A DNA stretch of 64,000 bases from positions 1 to 64,000 of the forward strand of contig CAJUDL010000003.1 of the NCBI GenBank assembly GCA_910585285.1, written 5' to 3'. The stretch comes from an uncultured Muribaculaceae bacterium. GTDB taxonomy: Bacteria > Bacteroidota > Bacteroidia > Bacteroidales > Muribaculaceae. Of this stretch, positions 51,116 through 60,029 are shown one piece after another. The notes beneath the pieces were generated by a model. The model was not told where the DNA came from, ran no database searches, and saw only the letters and a list, made by a program, of their open reading frames with translations. The translations under genes and the position numbers were made by a program. How positions within the stretch are numbered: the stretch's first letter is position 1; every line of letters begins with the position of its first letter.

Positions 51116-53080
51116 TTATAACAGGCAGATCCATGTGATTGCCGCCAGAAGAAGAGCGCCGAAGAAATACCACAGCACATATGTCTGCACACTTCCGTTC
51201 TGCATACCCTTGATCTTGACTGAGAAGAACTGAGTCATGGCTGCGAGACCGTTCATTGTGCCGTCGATGATATGACGGTCAAACCATGCGATCGCACGGC
51301 AAATGCCGTTGAATATGATCTTATGGGTGACAAACATATACATCTCGTCCCAATAGAAACGGCGGTTGGCAGCTTGCCAAAGACCGGGGAATGCCGCTTT
51401 CATGCGGGCAGGCTTGTCATTCTTCTTGAGATACAACCAGCCGGCAAATGCGATTGCTATAAGAGCCACCACGATACTTGTGATTGCAACCTGCATCTCG
51501 ATATGGATATGATAAGGAGCGCGGTTCCAAGTCACAAATTCTCCGAAAGGTATAAAACCTGCAAACACGCTTATCGTTGCGAGTATGATAAGAGGCAAGG
51601 ACATCTGCCAGGGTGCATCGTGAGGACGGTGCTCTTTATAATGAGGATTCTCTTCCCACCAGAACACTCGGAAATACATGCGGAACATATAGAATGCAGT
51701 CAGACCTGCAACCATTGTCATCCATGCGCCCCAGATCCAGTTGTTGGCATACATTGCCGACAGCATCTCGTCTTTCGACCAAAAACCTGAGAATGGGAAA
51801 ATACCGGCGATGGCAAGACATCCGATAAGGAATGTCCAATGTGTAATCGGCATATATTTGCGCATACCTCCCATCTCGGTATAATTGTTGGAGTGCACGG
51901 CATGTATCAGAGCACCTGCTCCCAAGAAGAGAAGTGCCTTGAACATGGCGTGAGTGAACAGATGGAACATTGATGCCATATATCCAAGTCCGTCATGGAG
52001 CTCAGGACGAGCCACACCTAATGATACCATCATGAACGCGATCTGCGAGATGGTAGAGAATGCAAGGATACGCTTGATATCAATCTGGCAACATGCCACT
52101 ACTGCAGCATAGAATGCCGTGATGGCTCCGACTACGGTGATGAATACCAATGAATCGGGAACGATCAGATAGAGCGGGAAGAAACGAGCAACCAGATAAA
52201 CGCCGGCAACAACCATTGTTGCTGCGTGGATAAGTGCCGAAACTGGTGTCGGACCTTCCATTGCATCGGGAAGCCATATATGGAGAGGCATCATTGCTGA
52301 TTTACCCATACCTCCCACAAAGATGAGTATCATCGCCCATGTAAGCACAGAACCACCAAGGAACGTAGAACCGACTGTGGAAGCAAGCACATTCGTAGGA
52401 TTCGAGTTCAACATAAGGAAGTTGAAAGCTGAAGCGCCTCCAAGCGGACCATCTGCCGGAGTCTCTGCTACATAATATGAAAGCACCAGGATACCGATCA
52501 ACATAAAGAGATCGGCAAAACGGGTAACAATAAATGCTTTCTTGGATGCTGACACTGCCGAAGGAAGTTTATAGAAGAAACCGATCAGCAGATAGGATGA
52601 AACACCCACAAGCTCCCAGAAGATATACATCTGGAAAATATTGGTCGCCACTACAAGACCGAGCATTGAGAACGTGAAGAGCGAAAGGAACGCGTAATAA
52701 CGCTGGAATCCCGGCTCATGCTCCATATAGCCCCAGCTGTAGAGGTGAACCATAAACGAAATTGTTGTGATCACAATGAGCATCATTGCGCTGATCGGAT
52801 CCAGAAGGAAACCGATGTTCACGACAAGACGTTCAGTGAAAGCAAGCCATGTCACATCGTAGAGCTGCACCTGCTGGCGAATACCGTCTACAATGAATTC
52901 CGGATTACCACTGAAGAAATAAGTGAACGCAACTGTGTAAGCCATGACGAGCAATGCGCCATTTGCACAAATACCTAAAACACCGGCAAGTTTGCGCGAC
53001 ATCTTGACACCGCCGATTCCCAAGATAAGGAACATCGTGAACGGCAGAGCCAGAATCAGAATTGGAAGTGTAATGTCCAT
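51116..53080 (-). CDS. nuoL: NADH-quinone oxidoreductase subunit L
   Basis: Distal pump subunit of complex I with the long lateral helix, 654 residues. FWELVGVSSYLLIGFFY and GKSAMMPLHIWLPDAMEGPTPVSALIHAATMV are its pump motifs. The C-terminal amphipathic arm is about 540-654. Only 3 bases separate it from nuoK. Confidence 0.95.
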   Translation of the reverse strand: MDITLPILILALPFTMFLILGIGGVKMSRKLAGVLGICANGALLVMAYTVAFTYFFSGNPEFIVDGIRQQVQLYDVTWLAFTERLVVNIGFLLDPISAMMLIVITTISFMVHLYSWGYMEHEPGFQRYYAFLSLFTFSMLGLVVATNIFQMYIFWELVGVSSYLLIGFFYKLPSAVSASKKAFIVTRFADLFMLIGILVLSYYVAETPADGPLGGASAFNFLMLNSNPTNVLASTVGSTFLGGSVLTWAMILIFVGGMGKSAMMPLHIWLPDAMEGPTPVSALIHAATMVVAGVYLVARFFPLYLIVPDSLVFITVVGAITAFYAAVVACCQIDIKRILAFSTISQIAFMMVSLGVARPELHDGLGYMASMFHLFTHAMFKALLFLGAGALIHAVHSNNYTEMGGMRKYMPITHWTFLIGCLAIAGIFPFSGFWSKDEMLSAMYANNWIWGAWMTMVAGLTAFYMFRMYFRVFWWEENPHYKEHRPHDAPWQMSLPLIILATISVFAGFIPFGEFVTWNRAPYHIHIEMQVAITSIVVALIAIAFAGWLYLKKNDKPARMKAAFPGLWQAANRRFYWDEMYMFVTHKIIFNGICRAIAWFDRHIIDGTMNGLAAMTQFFSVKIKGMQNGSVQTYVLWYFFGALLLAAITWICLL

Positions 53081-53083
53081 ATC

Positions 53084-53395
53084 TTAGTATTTCATTTTTT
53101 TGACACTATTGATATCCGTGTTGCCCACGGCACGATAGATATTCACGATAATCGCTATTGCAACAGCTGTCTCTGCAGCTGCGATTGCGATGGCGAACAA
53201 TGTAAACACCATTCCTTCCATCATATCTGGAAAGAGATAACGGTTGAAGACCACGAAATTGAGGTCAGCTGAATTGAGCATAAGCTCCAATGAAATCAGC
53301 AGCGCGATCATATTCTTGCGGGTTACGAACCCGTAAACACCGGCGGCAAACATTATGACGCTTGGCACAAGATACCATAACATGCTTAAATCCAT
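53084..53395 (-). CDS. nuoK: NADH-quinone oxidoreductase subunit K
   Basis: Three-helix subunit of 103 residues. ALLISLELMLNSADLNFVVF and AAAETAVAIAIIVNIYR carry the two conserved membrane glutamates. The ATG at 53395 gives MDLSMLWYLVPSV; the second Met is possible. It is 6 bases after nuoJ. Confidence 0.93.
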   Translation of the reverse strand: MDLSMLWYLVPSVIMFAAGVYGFVTRKNMIALLISLELMLNSADLNFVVFNRYLFPDMMEGMVFTLFAIAIAAAETAVAIAIIVNIYRAVGNTDINSVKKMKY

Positions 53396-53401
53396 ATCTG
53401 T

Positions 53402-53929
53402 TTATCTTTTACGGGCAACAACTACGCCTCCAATGATACATGCAAGTAATAAAACACTGATAGCCTCAAAAGGAAGCAGATATTGGAACCGGTCTGTGCC
53501 TGTAAAGGCGCGTCCGATGTCATGCATCGTTATCTGGTTTCCTGCGTTGATCGCCTCCATCAGAGAGGCGCCATGAAGCAGAGGCATGTAGAAGAGAGCA
53601 AGCAGCAGAAGCACACATCCTGCCACGGAAATCGTAATTCCCAATGCGCGGCGATGCGACTCCAGCGGAGCAGCCATGTCGCCCGGTTTGCGAGTAAGAA
53701 GAATCGCAAACACAAACAGCACCATGATGCCCCCGGCGTAGACTGCAATCTGCACGGCTCCCAGGAACTGGTAGCCAAGCTGGAAATAGATCACCGCTGT
53801 GCTGATCAGAACGAACAGCAGATAGGTGGCAGCCCGGAGTATTCTGCGCGACGTGACAGCCATCACTGAAAAGACAGCGATACAGATAGCCACCACGAAA
53901 TACAAAATTATATTTGCTACTGAATCCAT
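53402..53929 (-). CDS. nuoJ: NADH-quinone oxidoreductase subunit J
   Basis: Five-helix membrane subunit, 175 residues, with YAGGIMVLFVFAILLT, the conserved helix-3 pi-bulge region. Tightly spaced to nuoI (15 bases) and nuoK. Confidence 0.92.
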   Translation of the reverse strand: MDSVANIILYFVVAICIAVFSVMAVTSRRILRAATYLLFVLISTAVIYFQLGYQFLGAVQIAVYAGGIMVLFVFAILLTRKPGDMAAPLESHRRALGITISVAGCVLLLLALFYMPLLHGASLMEAINAGNQITMHDIGRAFTGTDRFQYLLPFEAISVLLLACIIGGVVVARKR

Positions 53930-53944
53930 TTATTGTGAAATTTA

Positions 53945-54460
53945 TTATTCTTTGGTTATAGAGGCGGCAGCTGCCGGAGCCGATTTGGGAGCGGGAGCTG
54001 GATCTGCCGGTTCGGGACGATAATTAAGCTGTTTCACAAGCGCATTGCGAGTGAAAACAGCCTGCTCGAAGTCATTGGAGAATTCCAATGCATCTTGCGG
54101 ACATGAAGTGACACAAAGCATGCAGAATGTGCAGCTGCCCAGGTCATACATGTATTTGTCAAGTTTACGCTTCTTCTTGCCATCGGGAAGCTCCACCATC
54201 TTAGTGGTCAGATTTATTGTGCCGTTCGGACAATTCATCTGGCAGATTCCGCAGGCAATGCAGCGGTGACGCCCTTCGGCATCGTATTTTAGGGTAAGCT
54301 CCGCACGGAAACGATCAGCGATCTGCAAAGTTTTCCTATTTTCCGGATACTGCTCCGTGATCTTGGGTGTCACTAACTCTTTTCCGGTAACGCCCATTCC
54401 CACAAGCAGACTCTTTACCCCCTGCCCCACTGACGTGAAATATTCTTTTATACTGCCCAT
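53945..54460 (-). CDS. nuoI: NADH-quinone oxidoreductase subunit I
   Basis: Ferredoxin-like subunit with two [4Fe-4S] clusters: CIACGICQMNCP and CTFCMLCVTSCP, in a 171-residue protein. It passes electrons toward cluster N2 and the quinone. A Pro/Ala-rich C-terminal tail (ADPAPAPKSAPAAAA) is added. It follows atpG after 58 bases, without a visible promoter or terminator, at the point where the nuo genes resume. Confidence 0.94.
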   Translation of the reverse strand: MGSIKEYFTSVGQGVKSLLVGMGVTGKELVTPKITEQYPENRKTLQIADRFRAELTLKYDAEGRHRCIACGICQMNCPNGTINLTTKMVELPDGKKKRKLDKYMYDLGSCTFCMLCVTSCPQDALEFSNDFEQAVFTRNALVKQLNYRPEPADPAPAPKSAPAAAASITKE

Positions 54461-54518
54461 GTAGCTTTTAGGTTGGTTCTTTTTTTATGAGATTAATTTA
54501 ATATCTTTTCTGAATCGG

Positions 54519-55406
54519 TTATCTCTCCACCTGTCCTCCGAGGATATCAAGAAGTTCGGTGGTGATGCTCTGCTGACGAAGCTTGTTATATTCAAGCTGA
54601 AGTTCATCAAAGAGCTTTTTCGCATTGTCGTTTGCACTCTGCATAGCCATCACTCGGGCTGCTTGCTCGGAAGCCCTGTTCTGCACGGTGATTTCCTGCA
54701 TCGTAGACATTACGAACATTGGCAACACTTCGTTGAATATGCTGTTGGCGTCTGGTTCGAAGATGTAGAGTTTGTTGTCATCTTCTTCGGCAGACTCCTC
54801 TGTCAACATCTTTTCTGTCACGGGAAAGAGTTGTTCTGTAGCAAGTTTCTGACGGCTCATCGACTGGAAACCCATATATACAGTCTCAACAAGATCAAGA
54901 TCTCCGTTAAGGAATGCATCGCGGAGTGTTTTCGTGAATTCAGTCACAATCTCTCCTTGCATCTTGGAATCCACACCTTCGGGAACTTTTACCCCAAGCT
55001 GGTCATTCTCAAGATGACGCACAGCCTTTGTCATCTTTTTGCCCACAGGATAAACCTCTACGTAGAGATCATTGCCGTATGCCTGTTTCAGACGGTCGAT
55101 CTCTATCAAGAGACCCTTGAAGATATTGATGTTGTATGCACCGCAGAGTCCATCGTCTGATCCGTAGACAACTATACCGGCACGCTTCACATCTCTCGTC
55201 TCTATCAATGGAGAATTGAAATTCTCACCGGTAGAAAGGATATGTCCCATGATAGACTTTATCTGATCCTTGAAAGGCTTGAGACGACGCAGACTCTGCT
55301 CCTCCTTATGCACTTTCGCAGAAGATATCATCTTCATGGCACCGGTGATCTTCTCACTCGATGCGACCGAACCGATGCGTATTTTTAATTCCTTAAGGGT
55401 TGCCAT
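54519..55406 (-). CDS. atpG: F1Fo ATP synthase subunit gamma
   Basis: Rotor shaft of F1. The 295-residue protein starts MATLKELKIRIGSVASSEKITGAMKMISSAK and ends with ARVMAMQSANDNAKKLFDELQLEYNKLRQQSITTELLDILGG, both standard. A 20-base gap separates it from atpA. It is the last atp gene before nuoI. Confidence 0.95.
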   Translation of the reverse strand: MATLKELKIRIGSVASSEKITGAMKMISSAKVHKEEQSLRRLKPFKDQIKSIMGHILSTGENFNSPLIETRDVKRAGIVVYGSDDGLCGAYNINIFKGLLIEIDRLKQAYGNDLYVEVYPVGKKMTKAVRHLENDQLGVKVPEGVDSKMQGEIVTEFTKTLRDAFLNGDLDLVETVYMGFQSMSRQKLATEQLFPVTEKMLTEESAEEDDNKLYIFEPDANSIFNEVLPMFVMSTMQEITVQNRASEQAARVMAMQSANDNAKKLFDELQLEYNKLRQQSITTELLDILGGQVER

Positions 55407-55426
55407 TAAATAATTGTTTTAGAAGA

Positions 55427-57010
55427 TTATTTTACAGCGCTCAATGAGTCTGCCACTTCTTTGGCACACTGTGTAAGCTTCTCCGACACGTCGTCGGTAA
55501 GTTTGCCTTGACGAAGCTCATCAAGCACTTCCTTCTGGTATTTCATCTGCAACATCTGCAGCAGTTGCTCCTCGAACTCCCCTACCTTATCGATAGGCAC
55601 GTTCTCAAGAAGACCGTTCACACCGCAGAAGATGACAGCGATCTCATTCTCGACAGGCCATGGATGATACTGTGGCTGGATAAGAAGACGCTGGTTCTTA
55701 CGACCGGTATCGATAACTTTTGCAGTCACGGGATCGACATCGCCACCGAATTTAGTGAACGATTCCAACTCGCGATACTGAGCCTGTGCGATCTTAAGAG
55801 TTCCGGCAACTTTCTTCATAGCCTTCACCTGTGCATTACCACCCACACGCGACACTGAAATACCTACATTGATGGCAGGTCTGATACCTTGATTGAAAAG
55901 ACCTGTTTCAAGGAATATCTGTCCGTCGGTAATGGAAATTACGTTGGTCGGGATATATGCGGAAACGTCACCTGCCTGTGTCTCGATAATTGGGAGAGCT
56001 GTGAGTGAACCGCCACCCTTCACCATTGGCTTCATAACCTCGGGAAGGTCATTCATATTCTCCACAACTTTCTGGTCGCCGATAATCTTAGCAGCGCGTT
56101 CCAGAAGACGAGAGTGAAGATAGAAGATATCGCCGGGATAAGCCTCACGACCCGAAGGACGCTTGAGAATAAGGGAAATCTCGCGATAAGCCACAGCTTG
56201 CTTTGAAAGGTCATCATAAACAATCAGGGCATCACGTCCCGAATCACGGAAATATTCACCGATTGCCACGCCGGCAAACGGTGCATAATAACGCATTGAT
56301 GCGGAATCGGAAGCATTTGCAGCAACAACTACGGTATAAGGCATCGCTCCGTATTTCGTAAGCGTGTTCACGATAGAAGCCACAGTTGAAGCTTTCTGAC
56401 CGATTGCCACATAAATACAATATACAGGCTTACCAGCCTCATAATTCGACTTCTGATTGATGATTGTATCTATGGCGATTGCTGTCTTACCTACCTGACG
56501 GTCACCGATGATAAGCTCACGCTGTCCGCGACCGATAGGAATCATGGAGTCAACAGCCTTGATACCTGTCTGAAGCGGCTGAACCACCGGCTGACGGAAA
56601 ATAACGCCCGGCGCCTTACGCTCCATGGGAAGCGGTATGAGCTTACCCTCGATCGGTCCTTTGCCGTCGATTGGTTCACCAAGCATGTTGATGACACGCC
56701 CGAGAAGCCCTTCTCCCACATGGATAGACGCAATCTCTCCCGTGCGCCTTACAGACATGTTCTCGGTTATTGAATTCACTTTGTCGAGAAGCACGACACC
56801 GACATTGCTCTCTTCAAGGTTGAGCGCAACGCCTTTCGCACCATTCTCGAACTCCACAAGCTCATTACTTCTCACATTCTCGAGTCCATAGACATGTGCC
56901 ACGCCATCGCCGACGCTGAGCACCGTTCCTACTTCTTCAAATTTGACTTTCGAATTGATGTTTTCGAGCTCTTGTTTTAAAACATCTGATATTTCGCTGG
57001 GATTGAGCAT
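55427..57010 (-). CDS. atpA: F1Fo ATP synthase subunit alpha
   Basis: Non-catalytic nucleotide-binding subunit of F1, 527 residues, with P-loop GDRQVGKTA, the HVYGLENVRSNELVEF beta-barrel start and PAINVGISVSRVGGNAQ. It lies 5 bases after atpH. Confidence 0.96.
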   Translation of the reverse strand: MLNPSEISDVLKQELENINSKVKFEEVGTVLSVGDGVAHVYGLENVRSNELVEFENGAKGVALNLEESNVGVVLLDKVNSITENMSVRRTGEIASIHVGEGLLGRVINMLGEPIDGKGPIEGKLIPLPMERKAPGVIFRQPVVQPLQTGIKAVDSMIPIGRGQRELIIGDRQVGKTAIAIDTIINQKSNYEAGKPVYCIYVAIGQKASTVASIVNTLTKYGAMPYTVVVAANASDSASMRYYAPFAGVAIGEYFRDSGRDALIVYDDLSKQAVAYREISLILKRPSGREAYPGDIFYLHSRLLERAAKIIGDQKVVENMNDLPEVMKPMVKGGGSLTALPIIETQAGDVSAYIPTNVISITDGQIFLETGLFNQGIRPAINVGISVSRVGGNAQVKAMKKVAGTLKIAQAQYRELESFTKFGGDVDPVTAKVIDTGRKNQRLLIQPQYHPWPVENEIAVIFCGVNGLLENVPIDKVGEFEEQLLQMLQMKYQKEVLDELRQGKLTDDVSEKLTQCAKEVADSLSAVK

Positions 57011-57015
57011 CTTCT

Positions 57016-57561
57016 TTAATTGCTACTTAAGAGATTTTGACGTAATTGTTCAAGTTCGCCACTCACGGAGGCATCCATTCTTGTTGAATCCACATCTATC
57101 ACGAATCCACCGATCAAATCTGGATCCACTTCCGAAGAGTATTCAAATTTCGTATCCTTGAATGAATTCTCAACCACCGCGCGCAGCTTCTTCATCTCCG
57201 CTTCGGGAAGTTCCACAGCGGTAATGATTCTAACTTGCGAGATTTTATTTTCCTTGCGGTAGATATCGCGGTAAGCGAGCGCCATAAGGTAGGCAAATTC
57301 CTCCCTCTTATGGTCGAGGATGAGCTTTACAAACCGGCGGTAGTCGTTTCCGGGCTTCTCGCCCGCTGCGCTCAGCAGCACTTTTTCCTTGTCGGCAGCA
57401 TCCACAAATGGATTTGACAAAACTTTATCCAGCTCGGGGTTGCTGCGAAAAGAATCCACAACACGCTTCATCTCCTCGTAAACCTCGCCGGTGGTGTTGC
57501 TTTCCAGGGCAAATTTATATAGTGCCTTGGCATAGCGGTGGGGTATAAGTCCGGAAACCAT
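57016..57561 (-). CDS. atpH: F1Fo ATP synthase subunit delta
   Basis: Stator subunit linking F1 to the b-subunit, 181 residues. It begins RYAKALYKFALESN and ends with the ELEQLRQNLL helix after DLIGGFVIDVDSTRMDASV. Usual length. Confidence 0.93.
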   Translation of the reverse strand: MVSGLIPHRYAKALYKFALESNTTGEVYEEMKRVVDSFRSNPELDKVLSNPFVDAADKEKVLLSAAGEKPGNDYRRFVKLILDHKREEFAYLMALAYRDIYRKENKISQVRIITAVELPEAEMKKLRAVVENSFKDTKFEYSSEVDPDLIGGFVIDVDSTRMDASVSGELEQLRQNLLSSN

Positions 57562-57567
57562 CTACTT

Positions 57568-58062
57568 TCAGTTTTTCTCTATTTCGTCCAATAATTTGTT
57601 GACAAGCTCAGTCTGTGCCTTATCGCTCTTCATCTGGGTTCTTACCATCTTCTCAGCGATATCGATTGAGAATTTGCCAACTTCATTTCTAAATTGCAGT
57701 TCCGCCTCTTTGCGTGCCTGCTCGATGGCGGCTTTCGCAGCTTCCATTTCCTTCCGGGCTGCATCGGCTGCCTCATTCTTGGCTTGCTCGATGATCTCGG
57801 TTTTCATGCGCGCTGCGTCGCGCAACATCTCTGCCTGACGCGCCTGGGCTTCTACGACATATTTCTTTGCCTCTTCACGGGCATTGTCGAGCTGCTCTTT
57901 GGCTTGCTTTGCGTCTTCCACGCCCTGGTCGATAGTGGCTGCACGGGAATCCATCATCTTGATGATAACCGGCCAACCCCATTTTGCCAACACAAGGAAA
58001 AGCAGGATGAACGCTACGAACATCCAGAATACCAAGCCAAAATCGGGCGTGAATAATTCCAT
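57568..58062 (-). CDS. atpF: F1Fo ATP synthase subunit b
   Basis: Peripheral stalk subunit, 164 residues: one N-terminal membrane helix (about 7-27, GLVFWMFVAFILLFLVLAKWG) and a long Ala/Glu/Lys/Arg coiled coil. It lies between atpE and atpH. Confidence 0.93.
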   Translation of the reverse strand: MELFTPDFGLVFWMFVAFILLFLVLAKWGWPVIIKMMDSRAATIDQGVEDAKQAKEQLDNAREEAKKYVVEAQARQAEMLRDAARMKTEIIEQAKNEAADAARKEMEAAKAAIEQARKEAELQFRNEVGKFSIDIAEKMVRTQMKSDKAQTELVNKLLDEIEKN

Positions 58063-58072
58063 TATTGCCTAT

Positions 58073-58327
58073 TTATTTGATGAACAATGCCAAAGCGGAT
58101 ACAATCACAGCGAAAAGGGCTACACCCTCGATAAGTGCCGCGATCACGATCATATTGCTTCGGATATCACCTGCTGCCTCAGGCTGACGGGCGATAGCTT
58201 CCATTGCGGAAGAACCGATCTTACCGATACCGATACCGGCGCCGATTGCTGCCAATGCTGCTCCAAGAGCTGCTCCGAGTCCTGCGATAGGCTGCAGGGA
58301 AAGTTCTGCTAAAATAGTTGATAACAT
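58073..58327 (-). CDS. atpE: F1Fo ATP synthase subunit c
   Basis: Proteolipid ring subunit, 84 residues, two helices joined by the RQPEA loop (residues 47-51). The ion-binding residue is Glu67 in AALIEGVALF. The first helix has GAGIGIG where sodium-binding rings have a Gln, and no Ser or Thr follows the Glu, so proton coupling is more likely. Confidence 0.93.
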   Translation of the reverse strand: MLSTILAELSLQPIAGLGAALGAALAAIGAGIGIGKIGSSAMEAIARQPEAAGDIRSNMIVIAALIEGVALFAVIVSALALFIK

Positions 58328-58393
58328 AATTCAGATTTTTTAAATTGTTATTTAATGTTTATTATTTTCATTGTTTTATCCATCCTCCCAACA

Positions 58394-59728
58394 TCAGGCA
58401 TCCATCTCGTTCGCCAGTTTCTTCATCGCTGATTTCTCTTCAGCTATCTCCTGCCGGTCTCTGCGCTCAAGCTGAGGATATGTCTCATCCTCCTTAGCCT
58501 CGTGCTCATGCTCTTTCACCACTGCCATTGAAATGAACAAGGCAGAGAGTAGCGTAAACACATATGCCTGGATGAAGCTTACAAGAACATCAAGCAGAAG
58601 CATGAAAATTGAGAAAAGAACTGACACTACTGTTGCGCCTCCGGCTACACCGGTGCCAAACGCCGCAAAAATAAATATCAGCAGAGTGAGTGTGATGACG
58701 ATTATATGACCGCCCATCATATTGGCAAAAAGACGCACACATAGTGCAGCAGGTTTTGTGAAAATACCGAAAACCTCAATCACCTGCATGATAGGCAGCG
58801 GAAATTTCAAGAACAAAGGCACATCTGGCCAGAAAATCTCTTTCCAATAATGTTTCGTTCCGAAAATATTTGTCACGACAAACGTCATGAATGCGAGAAC
58901 AAGAGTAACGGCAATATTGCCCGTCAGGTTTGCACCACCGGGGAAAATCACGATTAGTCCCACAAGGTTCATCGTCAGAATGAAGAAGAAACAAGTGAGA
59001 AGATATGGCGCAAACTTCTTTGTGTTCTCCCCCAGGGTGCTTTTGATGGTGTCATAATATACAAATGAAACCAGCATCTCAAAGAAGCCCATACCTTTTC
59101 TGGGAGCGCGCAGACCTCTGCGACGGTAATATCTCACGAGACCCATCACCATTGCAGTGACGAGAAGAGCGGATATGAAGAGAGCCGCCACATTCTTGGT
59201 TATCGACAGATCAAGCGGACGATATTCACGATAATATGTGCCATCCTCCTCTATGATGTATTCTGCCACTTTCCCGTTGTCGTTGGCAATCTCCTCTTTG
59301 GCTTTCTGAGTCTCTTCAGCATTCAGTGGAAAGAGCTCTACGACTTTATCTTTATGCGACCCCTCATGCGCGAGCATAAAACGATAGGTTTTACCATCTT
59401 TCTCTATCGTTTTCATAACTGGCACAAGATGCTTCTTGATTTTGCCGGTCTCCTTGTTTTCCGTAACCTCAATCTCAGTCAGATCTCCGGAAGAGAAACA
59501 GAACCATTTGCCATCTTCAGCCTTTACTATGACAGGAAGAGGGATTCGATAAACGTGGGCAAAGGGAACTTCCCAGCCATATCCGTCGCCAAGATGTTCG
59601 AAAATAATCTCCTTGACGTCAAGATTCTCATTCTCATTATGGTCATCGTTGCCTGATGCCGACATAGAGAAAGGGAATGCGGCGAGGAAAGCCAGCAGCA
59701 TTGCCAATATGGATATTCTTTTCGACAT
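58394..59728 (-). CDS. atpB: F1Fo ATP synthase subunit a, with extended N-terminal part
   Basis: Proton channel subunit. The 444-residue form from ATG 59728 starts with a signal peptide (MSKRISILAMLLAFLAAFPF), then about 160 residues of periplasmic sequence. The channel domain (about 190-410) has the conserved Arg in PAALCVRLFANMMGGH. Large periplasmic N-terminal extensions are typical of Bacteroidota AtpB. An in-frame ATG at 59758 would overlap atpC and hide the signal peptide. The C-terminal tail is acidic and charged. Confidence 0.9.
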   Translation of the reverse strand: MSKRISILAMLLAFLAAFPFSMSASGNDDHNENENLDVKEIIFEHLGDGYGWEVPFAHVYRIPLPVIVKAEDGKWFCFSSGDLTEIEVTENKETGKIKKHLVPVMKTIEKDGKTYRFMLAHEGSHKDKVVELFPLNAEETQKAKEEIANDNGKVAEYIIEEDGTYYREYRPLDLSITKNVAALFISALLVTAMVMGLVRYYRRRGLRAPRKGMGFFEMLVSFVYYDTIKSTLGENTKKFAPYLLTCFFFILTMNLVGLIVIFPGGANLTGNIAVTLVLAFMTFVVTNIFGTKHYWKEIFWPDVPLFLKFPLPIMQVIEVFGIFTKPAALCVRLFANMMGGHIIVITLTLLIFIFAAFGTGVAGGATVVSVLFSIFMLLLDVLVSFIQAYVFTLLSALFISMAVVKEHEHEAKEDETYPQLERRDRQEIAEEKSAMKKLANEMDA

Positions 59729-59745
59729 ACTCTCTGTTATTGGTG

Positions 59746-59982
59746 TTAATAGACGCATACTGAAATCACATTATTATTGACATCGGCGATTCCACCTTCA
59801 ATGCTCAGCGATTTTTCATCTCCATCGGGAGTTGTGTATCTCACATTGCCTTTAACAAGCACGGATATCAATGCGGCATGATTCTTCAAGACCGTGAATG
59901 AACCCAACATTCCGGGTAATGTTACGGATACTGCCTCCCCTTTGAATGTCACTTCGTGAGCCGATATGATTTCAAGTGTCAT
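59746..59982 (-). CDS. atpC: F1Fo ATP synthase subunit epsilon, short form
   Basis: A 78-residue form containing only the N-terminal beta-sandwich (EIISAHEVTFKGEAVSVTLPGMLGSF). The two C-terminal inhibitory helices of the usual 130-140-residue subunit are absent, as in other Bacteroidota. Regulation by epsilon extension is therefore not possible. It lies between atpD and atpB. Confidence 0.92.
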   Translation of the reverse strand: MTLEIISAHEVTFKGEAVSVTLPGMLGSFTVLKNHAALISVLVKGNVRYTTPDGDEKSLSIEGGIADVNNNVISVCVY

Positions 59983-60029
59983 CTATTACTGTAATTTAAA
60001 ATTAAAGATTTTTTTGATGTCTCAGAAGT

